DNA of 64,000 nt, from the NCBI GenBank assembly GCA_001600055.1, contig BCIV01000006.1, positions 124,001 to 188,000 of the forward strand, written 5' to 3'. How positions within the stretch are numbered: the stretch's first letter is position 1; every line of letters begins with the position of its first letter. The notes under the pieces were generated by a model. That model was not told the DNA's origin. It searched no databases and was given only the letters and a program-made list of their open reading frames with translations. Shown in pieces: positions 11,496 through 27,286 of the stretch. A program made the position numbers and the translations under genes. Origin of the DNA: Filobasidium wieringae. Taxonomy: Eukaryota; Basidiomycota; Tremellomycetes; Filobasidiales; Filobasidiaceae.

Positions 11496-13303
11496 TCAAC
11501 TAGAACTATGACGAGTACTAGACGCATACTGTGTGATCCAGGGATGAACGAGCACCTCCTTCAATGGCATCCGATCGGTCGGATTCAAGACCAAAAGCTG
11601 AATTGAACGAAACCCTTAGGCTCCCTACTCGTATCGTGGCTTCCCAATCTCGCAGACTTACCCGCTTGATCACATTTGCGGCATAAGACGAGAAGAAATC
11701 GGGCATCTTGTAATCGGCAGAACATATCCTTCGTTGGGTTCCTATCGAACAAGCAAAGGCTTAGTACACGATGACAGAAGAAAAGCGTTGGTATGAGTAT
11801 CAATCGCTTACCTGCTTGAGAATCTTCCTCAAAGGGTGGAGAACCCAGCAGGAATTCAAACGTCAAAACACCCAAGGCCCATAGATCGACCTCGTGCCCA
11901 TAGCCCTTGCCGAGGATGATCTCAGGAGGTAGATAATCAAGAGTTCCGCAGTAGGTATGCCGACTGGAAGAACACGCAACTCAGTTTGGTCTTCCTCCTG
12001 CTGTAGGTCAAAGCACATTACCGGTCAGAAGGGGCGTGCACGCTCCAACCGAAATCAGCAATCTTCAGGTTACCTATAACACAAAGATCAGCGCCTTATC
12101 ATCAGGGCATGGAGGGATCCGTCTTGTCAACCCACCCTTTGCATCCAGTAACAAGTTTTCAGGCTTGATGTCTCGATGGATAACATGTTTGGAGTGTAGG
12201 TACGATAAAGCGTCAGCCATTTGTGCTATGTACTAATGACGGTACACAATCAAGTCATTGTCAGATTCTGGATACTCGGAGATCTCACTCACCCGACTGC
12301 TCCGTTTATCGTCAAACCGTCCTTCCTTTTGGAGATGTTTGAATAATTCTCCCTTGTTGGCGAATTCGAGAGCTAAAATGATACGTTTCGAATCGTGGAA
12401 ATAGGTGAACAGTCGAAGCACGTGAGGATGTCTACGATATGAGGGTGCATCAATAACCCCGTCAAATGACATAGGCATAATACTCACCTCAGGTTTTGTT
12501 GAATCTCGATTTCTCGCCGTACTTGCTTCTCTACTCGATCTTTCATGATTTCCTGCTTGATCAAGCACTTCAAAGCGACAATATATTTCGTGTTCTTGGT
12601 TCTGGCTAGATAAACCCGTCCAAACTTCCCTCGGCCAAGTGGCCTTCCGATCTCGAAGTCTGCTAAAGAGCGAGGTCTAGCATAGGCAAATGGTGAGCAT
12701 CGCGATCTGGACTTCTCCACCTAGATATGCTCACGGTTTGAAAGGCATGTCTGACAATCCTGTTTCGCTAGCGCGTTTGGTTTCTTTCGCTGCATTGCTC
12801 TTGTTGGCTTCTTGTGTTGCTTCAGCTAACAGAATATCTGCTCGGCCTTCCTTCTGTACAGCTACACTCAATTGGTTGATCGTGGTAGCCACCTTTTTGG
12901 TCTCAACCGAAGTGATCTTGCCGGTCAAAGTACGGGCAGCGGTACCATGAGCAGGACCGTGAACACCGTGAGCTGTATGTTGTTGAGCGGCTCGTTTAGG
13001 TGACCCTATCTTGCCGAGGTTCAGAGTTGAAGGACCTGCTGGGGGCATCCTTTCGACGTTTGGTGCACCTCCGGCTAGTCTCATCAAAGCCGCTCGAGGT
13101 GCATCAGTAGAAGGACCGTCATGTTTCTGAAGATCAGGATTCCTAAACTTCGTGAGTACTGGAACTATACGGGGTAGAGCATTCGAGGTTGTCGCTGCGG
13201 AAGGTCGATCAAGTTTGGGGTGGTGTGTTGTTGAATTGATCCCAGCATGCTGCGACGTCGAGACGGCGAGGCCGCGCATTTTTAGCGTCAAGCTGTCAGC
13301 CAT
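11496..13303 (-). CDS. IPL1: Aurora-family mitotic Ser/Thr kinase (Ipl1)
   Basis: Eight exons: 13303-12735, 12676-12488, 12431-12293, 12232-12136, 12073-12022, 11963-11812, 11741-11662 and 11597-11496, giving 459 aa. Aurora/Ipl1 is the kinase of the chromosomal passenger complex; it corrects kinetochore-microtubule attachment. Residues 1-190 are basic and disordered. The kinase domain starts near 195: [15 protein letters not shown] (P-loop), VALKCL (catalytic Lys), [11 protein letters not shown] (catalytic loop), [10 protein letters not shown] (DFG) and [10 protein letters not shown] (activation and P+1 loop). The activation segment reads RRHTYCGT, so the Thr matching Aurora A T288 is kept while the residue before it is His. 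The C-terminus ends [14 protein letters not shown] plus a short tail. The GWSVHAPS string and the P+1 loop are diagnostic of Aurora kinases rather than PKA or Plk. Confidence 0.92.
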
Positions 13304-13556
13304 AGTTTGCGATACTTCCAGATCTATGGGATTTCAAGAAGGCCTGCAAGACTGTCAGAAAGCTTGGTACGCTTGTAACTCGAAAACGATTTTGTATAGA
13401 TAGTAAGATTGTTTATTGTGATTTGGATGCGAGGGCGACGCGCATGACCAAAACGTGGATTCTCCTTCAACCGGCCACAAAGTAAACACATCGTCCTAGC
13501 GTACAACCTTAAGAACCAAGCTATACAATCATTTGTCCGGAATTAATTTCTACCTA

Positions 13557-16098
13557 TCACCTCCTAATGATCCACGCAACCACAGTGATTCCGTTTGACT
13601 CTAGCATCGAATTGGGCTTCTCGTCGGGTGCTTCGATGACTCTTCCGAAATTGGCGGGGCCGTCGTCAGGCGACTCTAACTGTTTGTGAGCGAGTTCCCC
13701 TAAAGCTTCCTCTCCCCAGCCCAAGCTAGCTCCTCCACTACCACTCATTCCGCGTCCTCGCCCATGCTTACCCTTGCCTAAAGCACTATCTACCCAGGCG
13801 GAAAGACAGTTCTCTATGATATCGGTAGGATTGCCTTTAATGCCGGCGTTTCTCTTGAGCGTCTTGTTCATCACCTCTTTGTGTCGTAAGCCACTTGAAG
13901 CGATAGCCGCTCGGAGAGTAACGAACGGATGAGGTTGGATCATAGACGACAGCATCAATGATGAGAAGGAAGCACGCAGTGCTATAGGAGTCGCGCTCGG
14001 GAGTGCCTTGCTCATCTCCACGATCTGAAATAGACATGCTATGTAAATTCCTTCACCAGATGATAGACGTCGAACGCGTCAGCGGACTGACCTCCAAAAC
14101 CCCGGTATCGCGCTTGAGAACCCTTGATGCCTCGTCGAGAAGAGCATCCCAGGCGGACTCTGGAATACCTAACCCGACGAAACGCAGGTGCACCATGTCG
14201 AAATAGCCCGTTTCAAAAGGCAAGTTATCCAAACTAGGGTCGAAAACCTAGCATAAGTAAAGTACTTGACAAGCAGGACCATTGATGATACTTACAAGTT
14301 ACCTATTCTCCAGGTGATCCGTCTGGTAAGATCCTGCCAATCCACCATGTCAGTCTTTTCTGTGGACTCGCCGTCCGCCTGCAACTGTGAAAGGTATGCT
14401 TGAGCTCTGGCTAAGGCTTGCAAGTCGGTCTGTATCGGTGCGATATCGTATCCAACAAAGGTCGATTCGGGCCACTCTTGCGCCATGGCGATCGCCCATC
14501 TTTATGGATAGGAGCATTCAACATTCCGAAACGGACTTTCCCGCAACACGATCGACTTACTGGCCGATGCCGGTACCCAAATCCAATACCCTTCTAGGGG
14601 AAGGCATGTTCTCGGGGAAAAACGTTGCTTTACCTCCAGCTGCGGCTGTGTACGCTTCGTTGATCATGGCTTCGCTAAAAATATCACCGGCGCTGTGAGT
14701 TGGTGGTACTGGAACGAGGTATCATGATCAGGCCTACCAATCCACAACCGAGCGCTCATATCCCAGAACGTAAGGTAATTTGCGTACCTCGGCAGCACCT
14801 CTGTGATCACCACGTACAGGTGCCCGCCCATTCCCCGCAACACTCTCGAGCTTGACTCGTTTCCTTCCAAACTCTCCTCCAAAACCCATGACCATCCTAC
14901 CGTCCGTCACACCAGGGTTGTATTCCCAAGTGAATCGGAAGTTTCTTTCCATACGAGTCTTTGGGTAATCCTGACCACCCAGCGCGAGAGGACCAGTGGA
15001 AGGTCTAGCGTGCTGTGCAATTTGACCGTTGAACCCCGCTAGGCCTCTCCCTTGGCCCTGAGAACTAAAAGTATTGGCAACATGGCTAGGATGTAACGGT
15101 TGGGTAGCTGCACCTGCCCGTAGGTTTCCATTCGTAGTTGAGGCCGTTCTGAGCCGTTCGCCCTTCATGGTAGGCATCAAACCAAACTCTCGAGTAACGC
15201 TGGTAATCTCGATCGCCGGAGTAGAACCCTTATCCAGACCGCCGCTTTTACTGTACGAGCTTTCGTGCATCTCATCAGTGAATTTGGAAATTTCTTCCGA
15301 TTCGACCTTGACTTGCATGGCAGGAGTCGGTCTGTTCCCGTCACTAGTCGCAGGTCGCCTCGAGCTTTTGCCATGCGAGCTTTTATCACGATTCGCACCG
15401 AAGAAATTTGCTATCCTGCTTCCAGTAGACTGAGTAGACGCAGTAGCAGGTGCCGGATGTTTAGTGTGCGGGTGGATAGGCTCTGAATTATGTGCTACTC
15501 GGGTGGTCGGAGTTCTCTTGAGGTCGGTGGTAAAGATGGAGGCTTCGTCAAAGTGCTTGTCGCCATCTGCGTCATCTTCCATACCAAAGCCAAACTCCTC
15601 CCCGGTCTTGTGGACCAAGCGGTGTTGTTGAGGTGGATGAGGGTAGGGATGAGAGTGTTGTTGGCGGTATTGTTCAGGGTGATGATGGGGCATCGTTTGG
15701 CCTGTTGGAATGGCCTCGCCCTTGGAGGTCCCGAAGAATCCTCGCTTAGCCGGCCTGACAGGTGGAGCACCGGGTTGCATCATTGGTCCAGACCCAAAAT
15801 TATCGCGGCCTAATCTGTCCATTGCAGCCAGACGAGTCTCGAGAGTGATAGGTGATACGTCTTCAACTGGACTAGAGTTATTCGGCTTCAGCGGGTTCAA
15901 GGAGTTAAACAGGTTGTTGCTGAATTGTTTGATTGCAAATGTTCGGGAGGATGTTCTCTGTAGCTTGTCAATACCTTGTAAGTCTGAGGTATCCAAATGA
16001 AGCTGTGGAGTTGACTTGGATCCTGGCGATTGTGGGTACAATGACAAGTTGGAATTAGCTGGTTGTTTCCTTATCAGAGATGCTCGATGGTCGACCAT
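13557..16098 (-). CDS. SAM-dependent methyltransferase with a long disordered N-terminal extension
   Basis: Five exons: 16098-14738, 14692-14561, 14499-14296, 14233-14092 and 14024-13557, giving 768 aa. The C-terminal 300 residues are a class I Rossmann methyltransferase: motif I VLDLGTGIGQWAIAMA (about residue 487), motif II TFVGYDIAPIQ, then NFLDNLPFETGYFDMVHLRFV and a motif like VLKRDTGVLEIVEM. This arrangement (LDLGTG...W, DxxxxxIRF) matches the fungal UMTA/LaeA-like group often annotated as S-adenosylmethionine-dependent methyltransferases; the substrate is unknown. Residues 1-470 are Ser/Pro/His/Gln-rich (HPYPHPPQQH) and probably disordered, with a conserved-looking patch FRFTWEYNPGVTDGRMVMG just before the catalytic domain. 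Introns are 45-67 nt. A nuclear regulatory role as in LaeA is possible but not shown. Confidence 0.78.
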
Positions 16099-17095
16099 GT
16101 TGAGCCCTTTCAGAAAGGCCTTCAGTCTTTATAGCTGGTGGCTGCCGACTCAGTTTTCTATCTCTTGGCTCGAGTGAAAAAGAAGGGTGCCACAAGGTTC
16201 GAGTCGCTCGTGTAAGGTTAGGGGACGAGGTCAGCGTTGAAGGAGAAGAGGCAGGGGTTGGAGAGGGACTGATGGAAGTGTAAAGGTAGGTATTGATCGA
16301 ATTCGGTCGCCGGATGGGACGAATGCGGTAACTGATCACTGATGAGGTGAATGATTGATGGACAATGTTTAAATCGATCCATCCCAGACTGGGCTCACAG
16401 CTCACAGACATCGTGGTCTCGCCGCTTGTCGTCATCGACACCGTCATTTTGGTGATCGATATTGTCGAAACAGTAACTGTGTCCTTTGACAGCAACAAGG
16501 ACGACACAGCTCTCGTTGATAATCGACAACAAAGCGGTCAGATTGGATTGATGGGCGTAATGTGGATCTGATCCGCTTTGACGAGACGATTGAATTGACA
16601 AGCCAATCATCCTTTCGCCGTGTCTCTTGTGGAAGGAAGGAGCGTGGCAGACCGTCGTGCCGTCACCGAGGACAGTGATCGCTCTGTCGGCTGTCGGGAA
16701 CATCATGTCGATCTGCTACTCATAAGAAATCTTCGCCTCTGCCATCACCACGCGCCCACGCGTCGATCACCGTTCAGAAATGATCGACCTGAAATTCTGA
16801 AACGCTTTGTCGATTTGCACCCGAGTCTCGCGTCGCCTTGGTCGTGTCGTAACGGTCATAGTGATACAGCTCATGTCCATCCAAACGTACACGCAACCAA
16901 ATACCAAACCAAACCAGTCTCGTCGCTCGTCGTCTATGCAACTGCAAAGAACACCGCTTTCATCTACGTCCTTCGTTCCATGTGCCAACTGGTTCACTTC
17001 TTTTTGATTTGGTACTACGCCCAAGTCTATAGTCGACCCAAAGAGCAGCACCTTGTCATCACGCATCGTTCGATCGTTACTGAACTACAGCCAGG
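16099..17095. other. Intergenic region, no gene seen
   Basis: This stretch of about 1 kb holds the upstream region of the methyltransferase gene and the 3' flank of calcineurin A. The plus-strand open frame 16620-17099 has no recognisable domain or splice pattern. No structured RNA was recognised. Confidence 0.5.
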
Positions 17096-19903
<2,808 letters not shown>

Positions 19904-20760
19904 ATTCAATTCGAGATTGTTATCGTTAACGTCGTAAGTCAAGCAATCAAGTATTTATGGGGTAAAGGTCGTGAATGTCGTTGGATTTGATATTTCTTGC
20001 CTCGCTTGTACGCTGACCGATGGATATTGATGAGATTGACGGATTGTAGAAAGGGACGTCTTTGTCTGTCACGGCCCGGTGAACGAGCGGGTCGGCGTGG
20101 CGTCGAGGGGTAGCTCACAAGCGTTTCAACTAGGAAGAGAACGCCGGTCGAGTCGAAATGTAGTTGTATATCGATACGATGAGCAACAAACCTATCGAAC
20201 TTATGGACCGAGTCGTGTGATTGATCTTGATCACATTCCCTTCACCATTCCACTTTGTTCAGCAGCGCCCTGTATGTGATCTCATTGTCCAGCAGCTACC
20301 GGTCGGCCTTTTCTCACGCGCGAGCTCGACCGAGTCCTTAGAATGATGACGCAAGACATTTGTAAGACTATCATAACTCAAATCTTGACATAAACATTCG
20401 AGGTCTCCGAGGTATAAGGCCTGAGTTTGCTACTGCGCATATACACTGAAGCAGAAGGTATCCGAGGTATGCACATATCCCTGCCGCTAATCTTACTTTC
20501 CGAAAGAACGCATACATTCAGGTAGTTTGCTGCTTGGCAATCGCTTGGGCGTAGACCTTTCGCGGACGTATATGTGCAAACTGAACTTCTACGCCCATTA
20601 TTGCATGACTAACGACTAAGACGATCGGCGGCTGTCGTCGATTACCTGGATATATCTACAGGCCATGAGCTTGTTCTTTACCTGTATCGCCTGAGACTGC
20701 TATACACCTGCTCCACAGCGTCTGTAACGACCTTGTTACATCACGAGATCTATTTTGCCT
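19904..20760. other. Divergent promoter region between CNA1 and the arrestin-like gene
   Basis: There are 857 nt between the two start codons. No coding frame or RNA gene was supported. It should contain both promoters and 5' UTRs. Confidence 0.55.
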
Positions 20761-23203
20761 ATGGAATCCGAAATAGCGCCACCTTCCTTCCTGGAACTGC
20801 CTGGATACGCTCCTTCTCCTTTCGGGCCTCAAGTGTTGGTGCAGCCATTAGACGGCAGGATCAGCTTTCTGGACGACCGAGATGTCAGCGGTATAGTCTA
20901 CGTAAAGGGTGTGAGCAATGCCTGGGAGTTACAGAAAATGTATGTGTTTTCAGCGAATCGGCCTTCACCATCGCTCACCAAGTTATCTCACGGATACCAG
21001 CACAGCTCGAGTCAGGCTTTATAAAAAGACCACTTCAGAAGCTCCGATCGAATTGTTCTCTTCAGAATGGACTAAAATCTACGGCTCTGATCTCCACTCG
21101 ACAATCAGCTCGAGCGTTGATGGGCTAGCTGCTTCAACTTCACACAACGTCAGCCCCTTTGATTCGTTCAACAACGAAGAGAAGAAGCGACATTCAGAGA
21201 TTAAGCTAGACGTCCGCGATGGACTACCTTTCTCGATCAGGATCGCACACGATTTGAAGGAAACGCTGCCTGGGTGTGTACATACTAGCATGGCAGAATT
21301 GGCATGGAAGCTGGAGATATGTGTAACTGGAGAGGCGTCATCTACTACAACTAGGTGGTCTCCAAATTCCACATCCAACGCAAATACGGCCTCGCATACG
21401 GAAGCGCTAGAAATCCATCTCACACCCTGTAAATCATACCATGAGGAGGGGCAATACGACACAAATGGCTTGCGTGCAATCAGACAGGCTGTGGAGATTG
21501 ATGGCATGGACTCTGGTATACCTGCTGGAAAGGCTTGTAAACTACTCCTCAGCGTGAGAGAAACGAGCAACGCGGAATCGATGGCCGTTGGAGTGGAGAT
21601 TGCTTCTGGGATCGAGATGTTGGATCCAGATTCAATACGTTGGTTAAGAGGGCTGCGCAGAGTCAGACTGGAATGGTGGAGAAGGATCCAAGTGCCCGCT
21701 ACCACGTCAAGCAATAGAGACCAGGCAATGCCGTCACAATCAACCGATCTACATACGCACCAAGCTCTGACGTTGCTACACAGATCCGGCAAGCTCTGTC
21801 GTTACTCGTCAGATCCTGCCAAACCTATTCGATTGATTTTCGAGCTTCCTCCGCTTCGAAACGTACTATCCAATTCGCATGTCACGACTTCGGAGGGGAA
21901 TACTACTTGCGGGGATGTAACGCAAAGTGCAGGAGATATCTCGACCGATTTCTTCATTCGCGCTATCATAGAGAGCCGAGGCGCTGCACAGCCTGGTTAC
22001 GTCGCACAAGCCACGGCATCTAGCTCAAGTCAACCGTTAACGGCGCTGTCCGAGAGAAGCTCGATGGTTATAGACCATGCTATCGGAGTCACACCTCCTG
22101 ATTGGGTCCAGCTATTACCATACGTAACCACTGCTTATGATCAAGGGATAGACGGAGATGGCATAAACATTCCAGATGGAGTTATACCTGACGAATCCGA
22201 GCTCGCCGAGACTGTCGATACTCGCTTAGCTGCGTACCGTTTGAAAGGAAGGGACACCGTGGGGCAAACCGGGACATTCAGAGCGGAGGGGACATCAAGC
22301 AGTGTCGAACCACCTCATTTCGACTCGACTGCGAACTCATCGGAAAGGCAAGAGCCACCTCCATTTTCCGACGCAGACCAACATGGAAATGAAGTATTGC
22401 CCTCGTTTGATGAAAGTGAACGGGAAAGAAGAGCCACCAATAGATTCGAACCTTCCAGCCTTGGAAATAGGCCGGATGTATTGTCCGTTACGCCTACGAC
22501 AGGTGGAAGTGAGTACTCCAGCCGACCTCAACCGGCCATCCTCACTGGTCAATTAGGAGTCTGGAGGGAATATGATGGTTACGAGACATTTTCAGAGCCA
22601 CCCCCTGCTGCCTCGGTCAGCCTTGGGCTGAGCGGATCAATGGATCCACCGAATGCCTATGATTATCCGGTGGATGTGGATGTGTCGACCGCTGTTGGAC
22701 CTGAACTTATAGAAAGACTAGGACTAGGAGAAGGGACCAGGGTCATTGATACTCAAGAAGACATGCCGCCTGGATTTGATGAACCAAGCCTTCCTTCTCT
22801 ACCCAACGCAATCATGCCACATCACGTACGAAACATTCAACATCGGAGCTCGAGGCAAAATCTACAAGCATCGCCTACATCTGATTCTCCTCCTCCACCT
22901 GTTTTTACCCCAAATGAACCTGATGGTTCGCATCGAACGACAATCGAGCGAAATGTTGACCGTTCGGGAGTTTTGCCGCCTCCAAGCTTTGCGGCCAGTG
23001 AAGCTGCCGAAGCTCGTGGTATTGCTGCGACTGGTCCTGAACCGCTCTTACACAGCATGGCGGACCTGCCACGTGCAGACCATGATGCCCCTCCACCGCC
23101 TCATCCAGATCACAGCTCCTCAGTCGAAGAGTCGAGTGCACCCCCTGTGTATACCACGGGTCGCCTGACTTCTGAGCCAGAGGCACCTCCCGGTTATTCC
23201 TGA
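20761..23203 (+). CDS. Alpha-arrestin-like protein with C-terminal PY motifs
   Basis: Two exons, 20761-20901 and 20954-23203, give 796 aa. The N-terminal third reads like an arrestin N-domain (RISFLDDRDVSGIVYR, STARVRLYKK, then FSIRIAHDLKETLPG), a beta-sandwich with a short-chain amphipathic style typical of fungal ART proteins. The region at about 190-370 could be the second arrestin lobe (GLRAIRQAVEIDGMD, IRLIFELPPL). The last 300 residues are Pro/Ser-rich with PPVY and a terminal PPGYS, i.e. PPxY-type motifs that recruit Nedd4/Rsp5 ubiquitin ligases to endocytic cargo. The ATG at 20761 was chosen; the frame just upstream starts only with TTG. The donor at 20902 (GTAAAG) is inferred from frame. 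The fold call is moderate because arrestins diverge strongly. Confidence 0.6.
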
Positions 23204-23951
23204 TCGAGCTGAGCCAGCTGCCATGGACAAGAAACGACGTTTCCAAACGAACTTTTCAAATGACTGTTGTAACCATAGATATACCCTTGACGATAGATGC
23301 CACGAAAACCAGGGTGTCGATAGATAGATTATTGAAATTTGGGTACGGTCCACATCTTAGGTTGGAAGCCCTCTCTTTCCAAATGAAAGCGCGTCTTGCA
23401 TGACTGTTTCTCACGTGTTGGTAGCTAATCTCGATGGTTTGGATTCTTGAATTCCATTACTGTGATCTCCTGCTTGCCGGTATCAGGTTGTGTATCCTGC
23501 ATCAGAGATTGTAAAGCTGTAAAGCCAGAGTTGTGTTTCGACCTCTCTGTAAAATCGGACTTCATTTCACTCTCGAAAAATCCTGGACCGATATTCGTAT
23601 TCTCATCATATCGACATTCCTATCCAGTCACCAAATATCTGCTTCCAGTCAATCAAGGTCATTCGACGGGCTTTCAGCCTCGACATTCGAGACTTGAGTC
23701 CTATCTCATCGTTATATCACATTGGCCAAACGAGCTCGAATCATTAAGCAGAGCGAGCAACCACACCGGTAATTCAAAAGGCTAGCGGGATCCGGGGAAA
23801 TCACAAGGGGAAGAAAGGGAGCCGGGCGAGACTAAGTGGAAATCAACGATCGGTCAGTCAACATTCAAATACCTCCTCGCTAGTCTATCATCCGGAAAGG
23901 GAATTATAACGGAATTCTGGAACTCTACCTTCACAGTCAACCCCATACAAC
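23204..23951. other. Intergenic region between two plus-strand genes
   Basis: These 748 nt contain the 3' flank of the arrestin-like gene and the promoter and 5' UTR of the La-motif gene. No gene or repeat was supported. Confidence 0.5.
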
Positions 23952-26746
23952 ATGTCTAGGGGTACATCTTCGACGGACAGCAGCTCGTCCATGACATTGT
24001 CGTATGCGGAAAGGATCAAACAAGCTAGAGACAAAAAACTAGAGCCGTCGCAGCTAGACAATTCTGCATCTAGTACCTCTTCTGCTGGCAGACAAGAGAG
24101 CGCAAGAGGTGCATACTCTGATGACAGAAGCCGGAGGATGACGGCACTGTCTCGCAGTCATATCAGTCAGGAGAGGGTAACGGAGAAGGGATCTGGCGAA
24201 AGGAATGAAATGATGGACCAACCTGATAATCACGGCAAAATTGAATCTAACCAGTATAAAGAGGCAGATGGAGAAGGGGCCATTGGTTTCAAGGAGCCTT
24301 TGAAGCAATCCGCTTTATCGTCTGCATCGACCGACCCCATCATCCGTCCAAACGGAAATCAACGGACATCTAGCTGGGCGGACCTCACCAGTGTGAAGTT
24401 GCCACTGAATCCATCAGACTTGTCACATTCAAGTAATTCAAATCAAATCAAAACTAGCCCTACCGACCTGGATCTACAAGCTATCCCCGTTCCTTCCATT
24501 CCGTCCGCTATGAATCCTTCATCCACTTCGAACCCTTCCACCAATGCCTTGGCCTCATCTTCGTCATCGCCAGCCGCCGAAAAGACAGGCAAACCTGCTG
24601 TAAATAAACTTCCAGCAACGAATATCTGGCAGCTCAGAAAAAGTCAAATGGCATCTACCGCACATAACGCTTCAGCGTCATCGTCCTCAAAGACAAACTC
24701 CGCCAATAAATCGGTATTTAGTGCTCTGACTTCGGCGCCGATCGCTAAGCAGGTCTCGAAGAACGCACAGAAGGCTCAACAAAACGCTTTGACACTAGCG
24801 AAGAAAGGCAATGAAGAGAAAGTTCCTTCAAAAGTAATGACGAAAGGCGCGCTGAAGAGCGTGAGCGGGAAACGAAGTGAACCATTACCGAGCCTCGGAG
24901 ATGCTTCCGCTTGGCCAGAAGTTGCTCAAGCGGTTGTTGCCCACAAGAACGCTCATGTAGGTCAAGGCGAAAGGAAGGTTATCTCGGTCACTAGGGAAGC
25001 AGATGAGCCAATACCTTCGGGCAGTTCTAAAGTTACAAGTGAGCACCTTATTGGTAAAGCGTTTATGACGTCTTTCTCATGTTGATTGTGCTTTGTGCAG
25101 GAAAAGGTAAAAGGTGGACGCCAATACCTGCTGTAGAAATGCAAGAAGCGTTGGAACAGGCACAAAGGCAAAAGAAGGCAGATCAAGTTGCAGAAGCAAA
25201 GAGTAGGAAAGCAGCATTGCCGGAAAATGCGAAGAACACTGTCAACGGGGTCGCAACAACGGGGAAGAAAGGGGCCAGTGGTGCTGGCGTAACGGGAAAG
25301 CTAGCGAGACCGGGAAGTAACCCTCCTGAGCTGAGCAAAAAAGCTAAAGGTGCGGCAGCCAAGGCAGAAAAGGCTAGCATTGAAGCTGCTCGAATGAAAG
25401 CCGTGGATGCTGCTACAGCGAAATCGGATGTTACTTCGAACATAGACAACTCCACAATAGCCGCCGGTGCTGGTACGAATCGTGGATCAACGGGGTCGAA
25501 GTCCAGAGAAAACTCGAATCTAGAGGGTTCCGAGACTACCGATGTACTAGGCATCGATCGAAATACGGACAACAAGGACGGAACGGACACGAGTACAACC
25601 CCAAAGCAATCATCGCTGCTCTCACCAAGAGCAGGTACCACTACGCAGACCTGCCAATCTAGTGCCTCGCCTGGTGCCTCGAACATACATTTCCAGCAAC
25701 AAGGGTATGGCAGGGGGAGCAATGGAAACTCAAGGGGCAGTCGAGGCGCTCGGGGAGGTCGTGGTGGCCGCGGCGGTGGAAGCGGTAGTTCGAATACCTA
25801 TAATCGAACGCAATCTGATTCGAACAATCTACTGCTATCTCCAAATAGTGGGCGATCCATGCAATCGCTCCAATCGAATGGAGCCGGCCAAAACCCAAGT
25901 CGTAAACTAGCGGAATCAATGACCGCATCCTATGGGTTTGGACAACAATACTACGGCTCTCCCTATCATTACCCTATTGTGAGCGGTGGGTTTCCACCTT
26001 CTGCCGAAGGGGCTTACGATGTATACGGTCAAGCCGCACTTGCCGGAGGTACCGCACCATTCCCGCGACCCATAACGCAAATCTCTGGACTTGATGGCTT
26101 ACAATCATGGATTCTTGGTCAGCTTGAATACTACTTCAGTATGCAGAATCTGGCAATGGACTTCTTCCTGCGTCAACAAGTACGTATCTGGGCGTCTACG
26201 CGTGTGATAGACAAGAGAGTTATAAGCTGATCAACACTGTTAAAACAGATGGATAATCAAGGCTGGGTGGATATCAACATGATTTCGTCATTCAATCGTA
26301 TCAAATCTTTAACGGCTGATGCAAGCGTAGTGAAAGAAGTTGCCGGTCTGAGCTCTATACTACAGATCAAAGAGGAGCATATACGGTTAGCTGACGGACA
26401 ATGGCGTCAATGGGTCCTTCCTGACGCTAAGCAATCGCCAATTCCCGACGACGGTACCGAGGCGCCTTATACTGGTGAAATGCCCTTCGGCATGCCAGGA
26501 GACATGACATCGCAAGCGAGAGACAAGCTGGTCGGTGACATTCATCGGGACGTGATGAGATCGGCTTCACAATTACAAGCAGCGTCTGGTCTTACAAAAT
26601 CCGTTCCTGGAGGCCTCGAAGCGGAAAGTGCAGCCAGTCAAACTGCCACTACGGATGAGGCGAACACAGAATCAGACACTCCCGCTACCTCATTGTCTGA
26701 AGAGCCGGATCCACACGACAAGCTTGAAATCATCCTGCGATCTTGA
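23952..26746 (+). CDS. La-motif RNA-binding protein (LARP1/Sro9-like)
   Basis: Three exons, 23952-25038, 25101-26179 and 26249-26746, give 887 aa. The La-type winged helix lies near the C-terminus (residues about 693-790): LQSWILGQLEYYFSMQNLA, DFFLRQQMDNQGWVDINMI and FNRIKSLTAD, with the LARP signature aromatic residues and the helix pair split by the 26180-26248 intron. Before it is an Arg/Gly stretch (SRGARGGRGGRGGG, about residue 565) and a very long Ser/Ala/Lys-rich disordered region with TNIWQLRKSQM. No RRM follows the La motif, as in LARP1/Sro9/Slf1 rather than genuine La. Such proteins bind mRNA 5' ends or poly(A) and affect translation and stability. The phrase WTPIPAVEMQEAL near residue 365 resembles the short conserved motif seen upstream in fungal Sro9-like proteins. 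Confidence 0.82.
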
Positions 26747-27278
26747 GAGGTGTGTGTGAGCAAGATTACGCAAACGATTCATTCGGACGATTCTGATCGC
26801 CCTTCCTTCGATATGGATCACGATCTTCACAGATCACTCGAGCTCGAAAGCTTAGTCCTTCTACACCTTCCCCTCGGAGTAACGACGTTTTGGCTCGCAG
26901 TCGCCAGCGATCCCTGTGTCTTCCCGTCGTCTTCGGTTTGACGATCGCCGACCTGGCAACAGCCTTCAATGTATATCTATCAGTCTGATCCTATGTGCAC
27001 TCACTATGAAGCCATCGACTATCGAGAAGATTTTACCTGTATTATATATTATTAGACCTCACGGTTCACTACGGCTGTGCAACCGTGTAGGGATATCACG
27101 TAACGCGTCTTGCCCACAAAACAATCAAAATGAATGATCGCTAGGATCGCTGCGATGTCGGTCGTTCCGCATTCACAACCTGCAACTCAATCACCATCAG
27201 CTGGTACTGATTCATACCACCTGGCGCACGCATACCCATTTCCAAACCCTCCTCTTGCATCAGGTGCACCCCTCCAAC
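26747..27278. other. 3' flank of the La-motif gene and 5' leader of the tetraspanin gene
   Basis: These 532 nt hold two upstream ATGs near the tetraspanin gene (listed separately) and no other gene. Confidence 0.5.
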
Positions 27279-27286
27279 ATGCCTAG
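27130..27286 (+). promoter_or_regulatory. Two upstream ORFs in the tetraspanin leader
   Basis: A 4-residue uORF lies at 27130-27144. A second uORF starts at 27155, codes 43 residues and ends with the TAG at 27284-27286, overlapping the chosen ATG at 27279 in another frame. If transcribed as one leader, this layout would limit initiation at the main ATG or require reinitiation. Alternatively the transcript may start or be spliced downstream of it. Confidence 0.45.

Noticed and set aside
15490..15813. Plus-strand frames inside the methyltransferase exon
   Set aside because: Shadow frames of the real minus-strand coding sequence.
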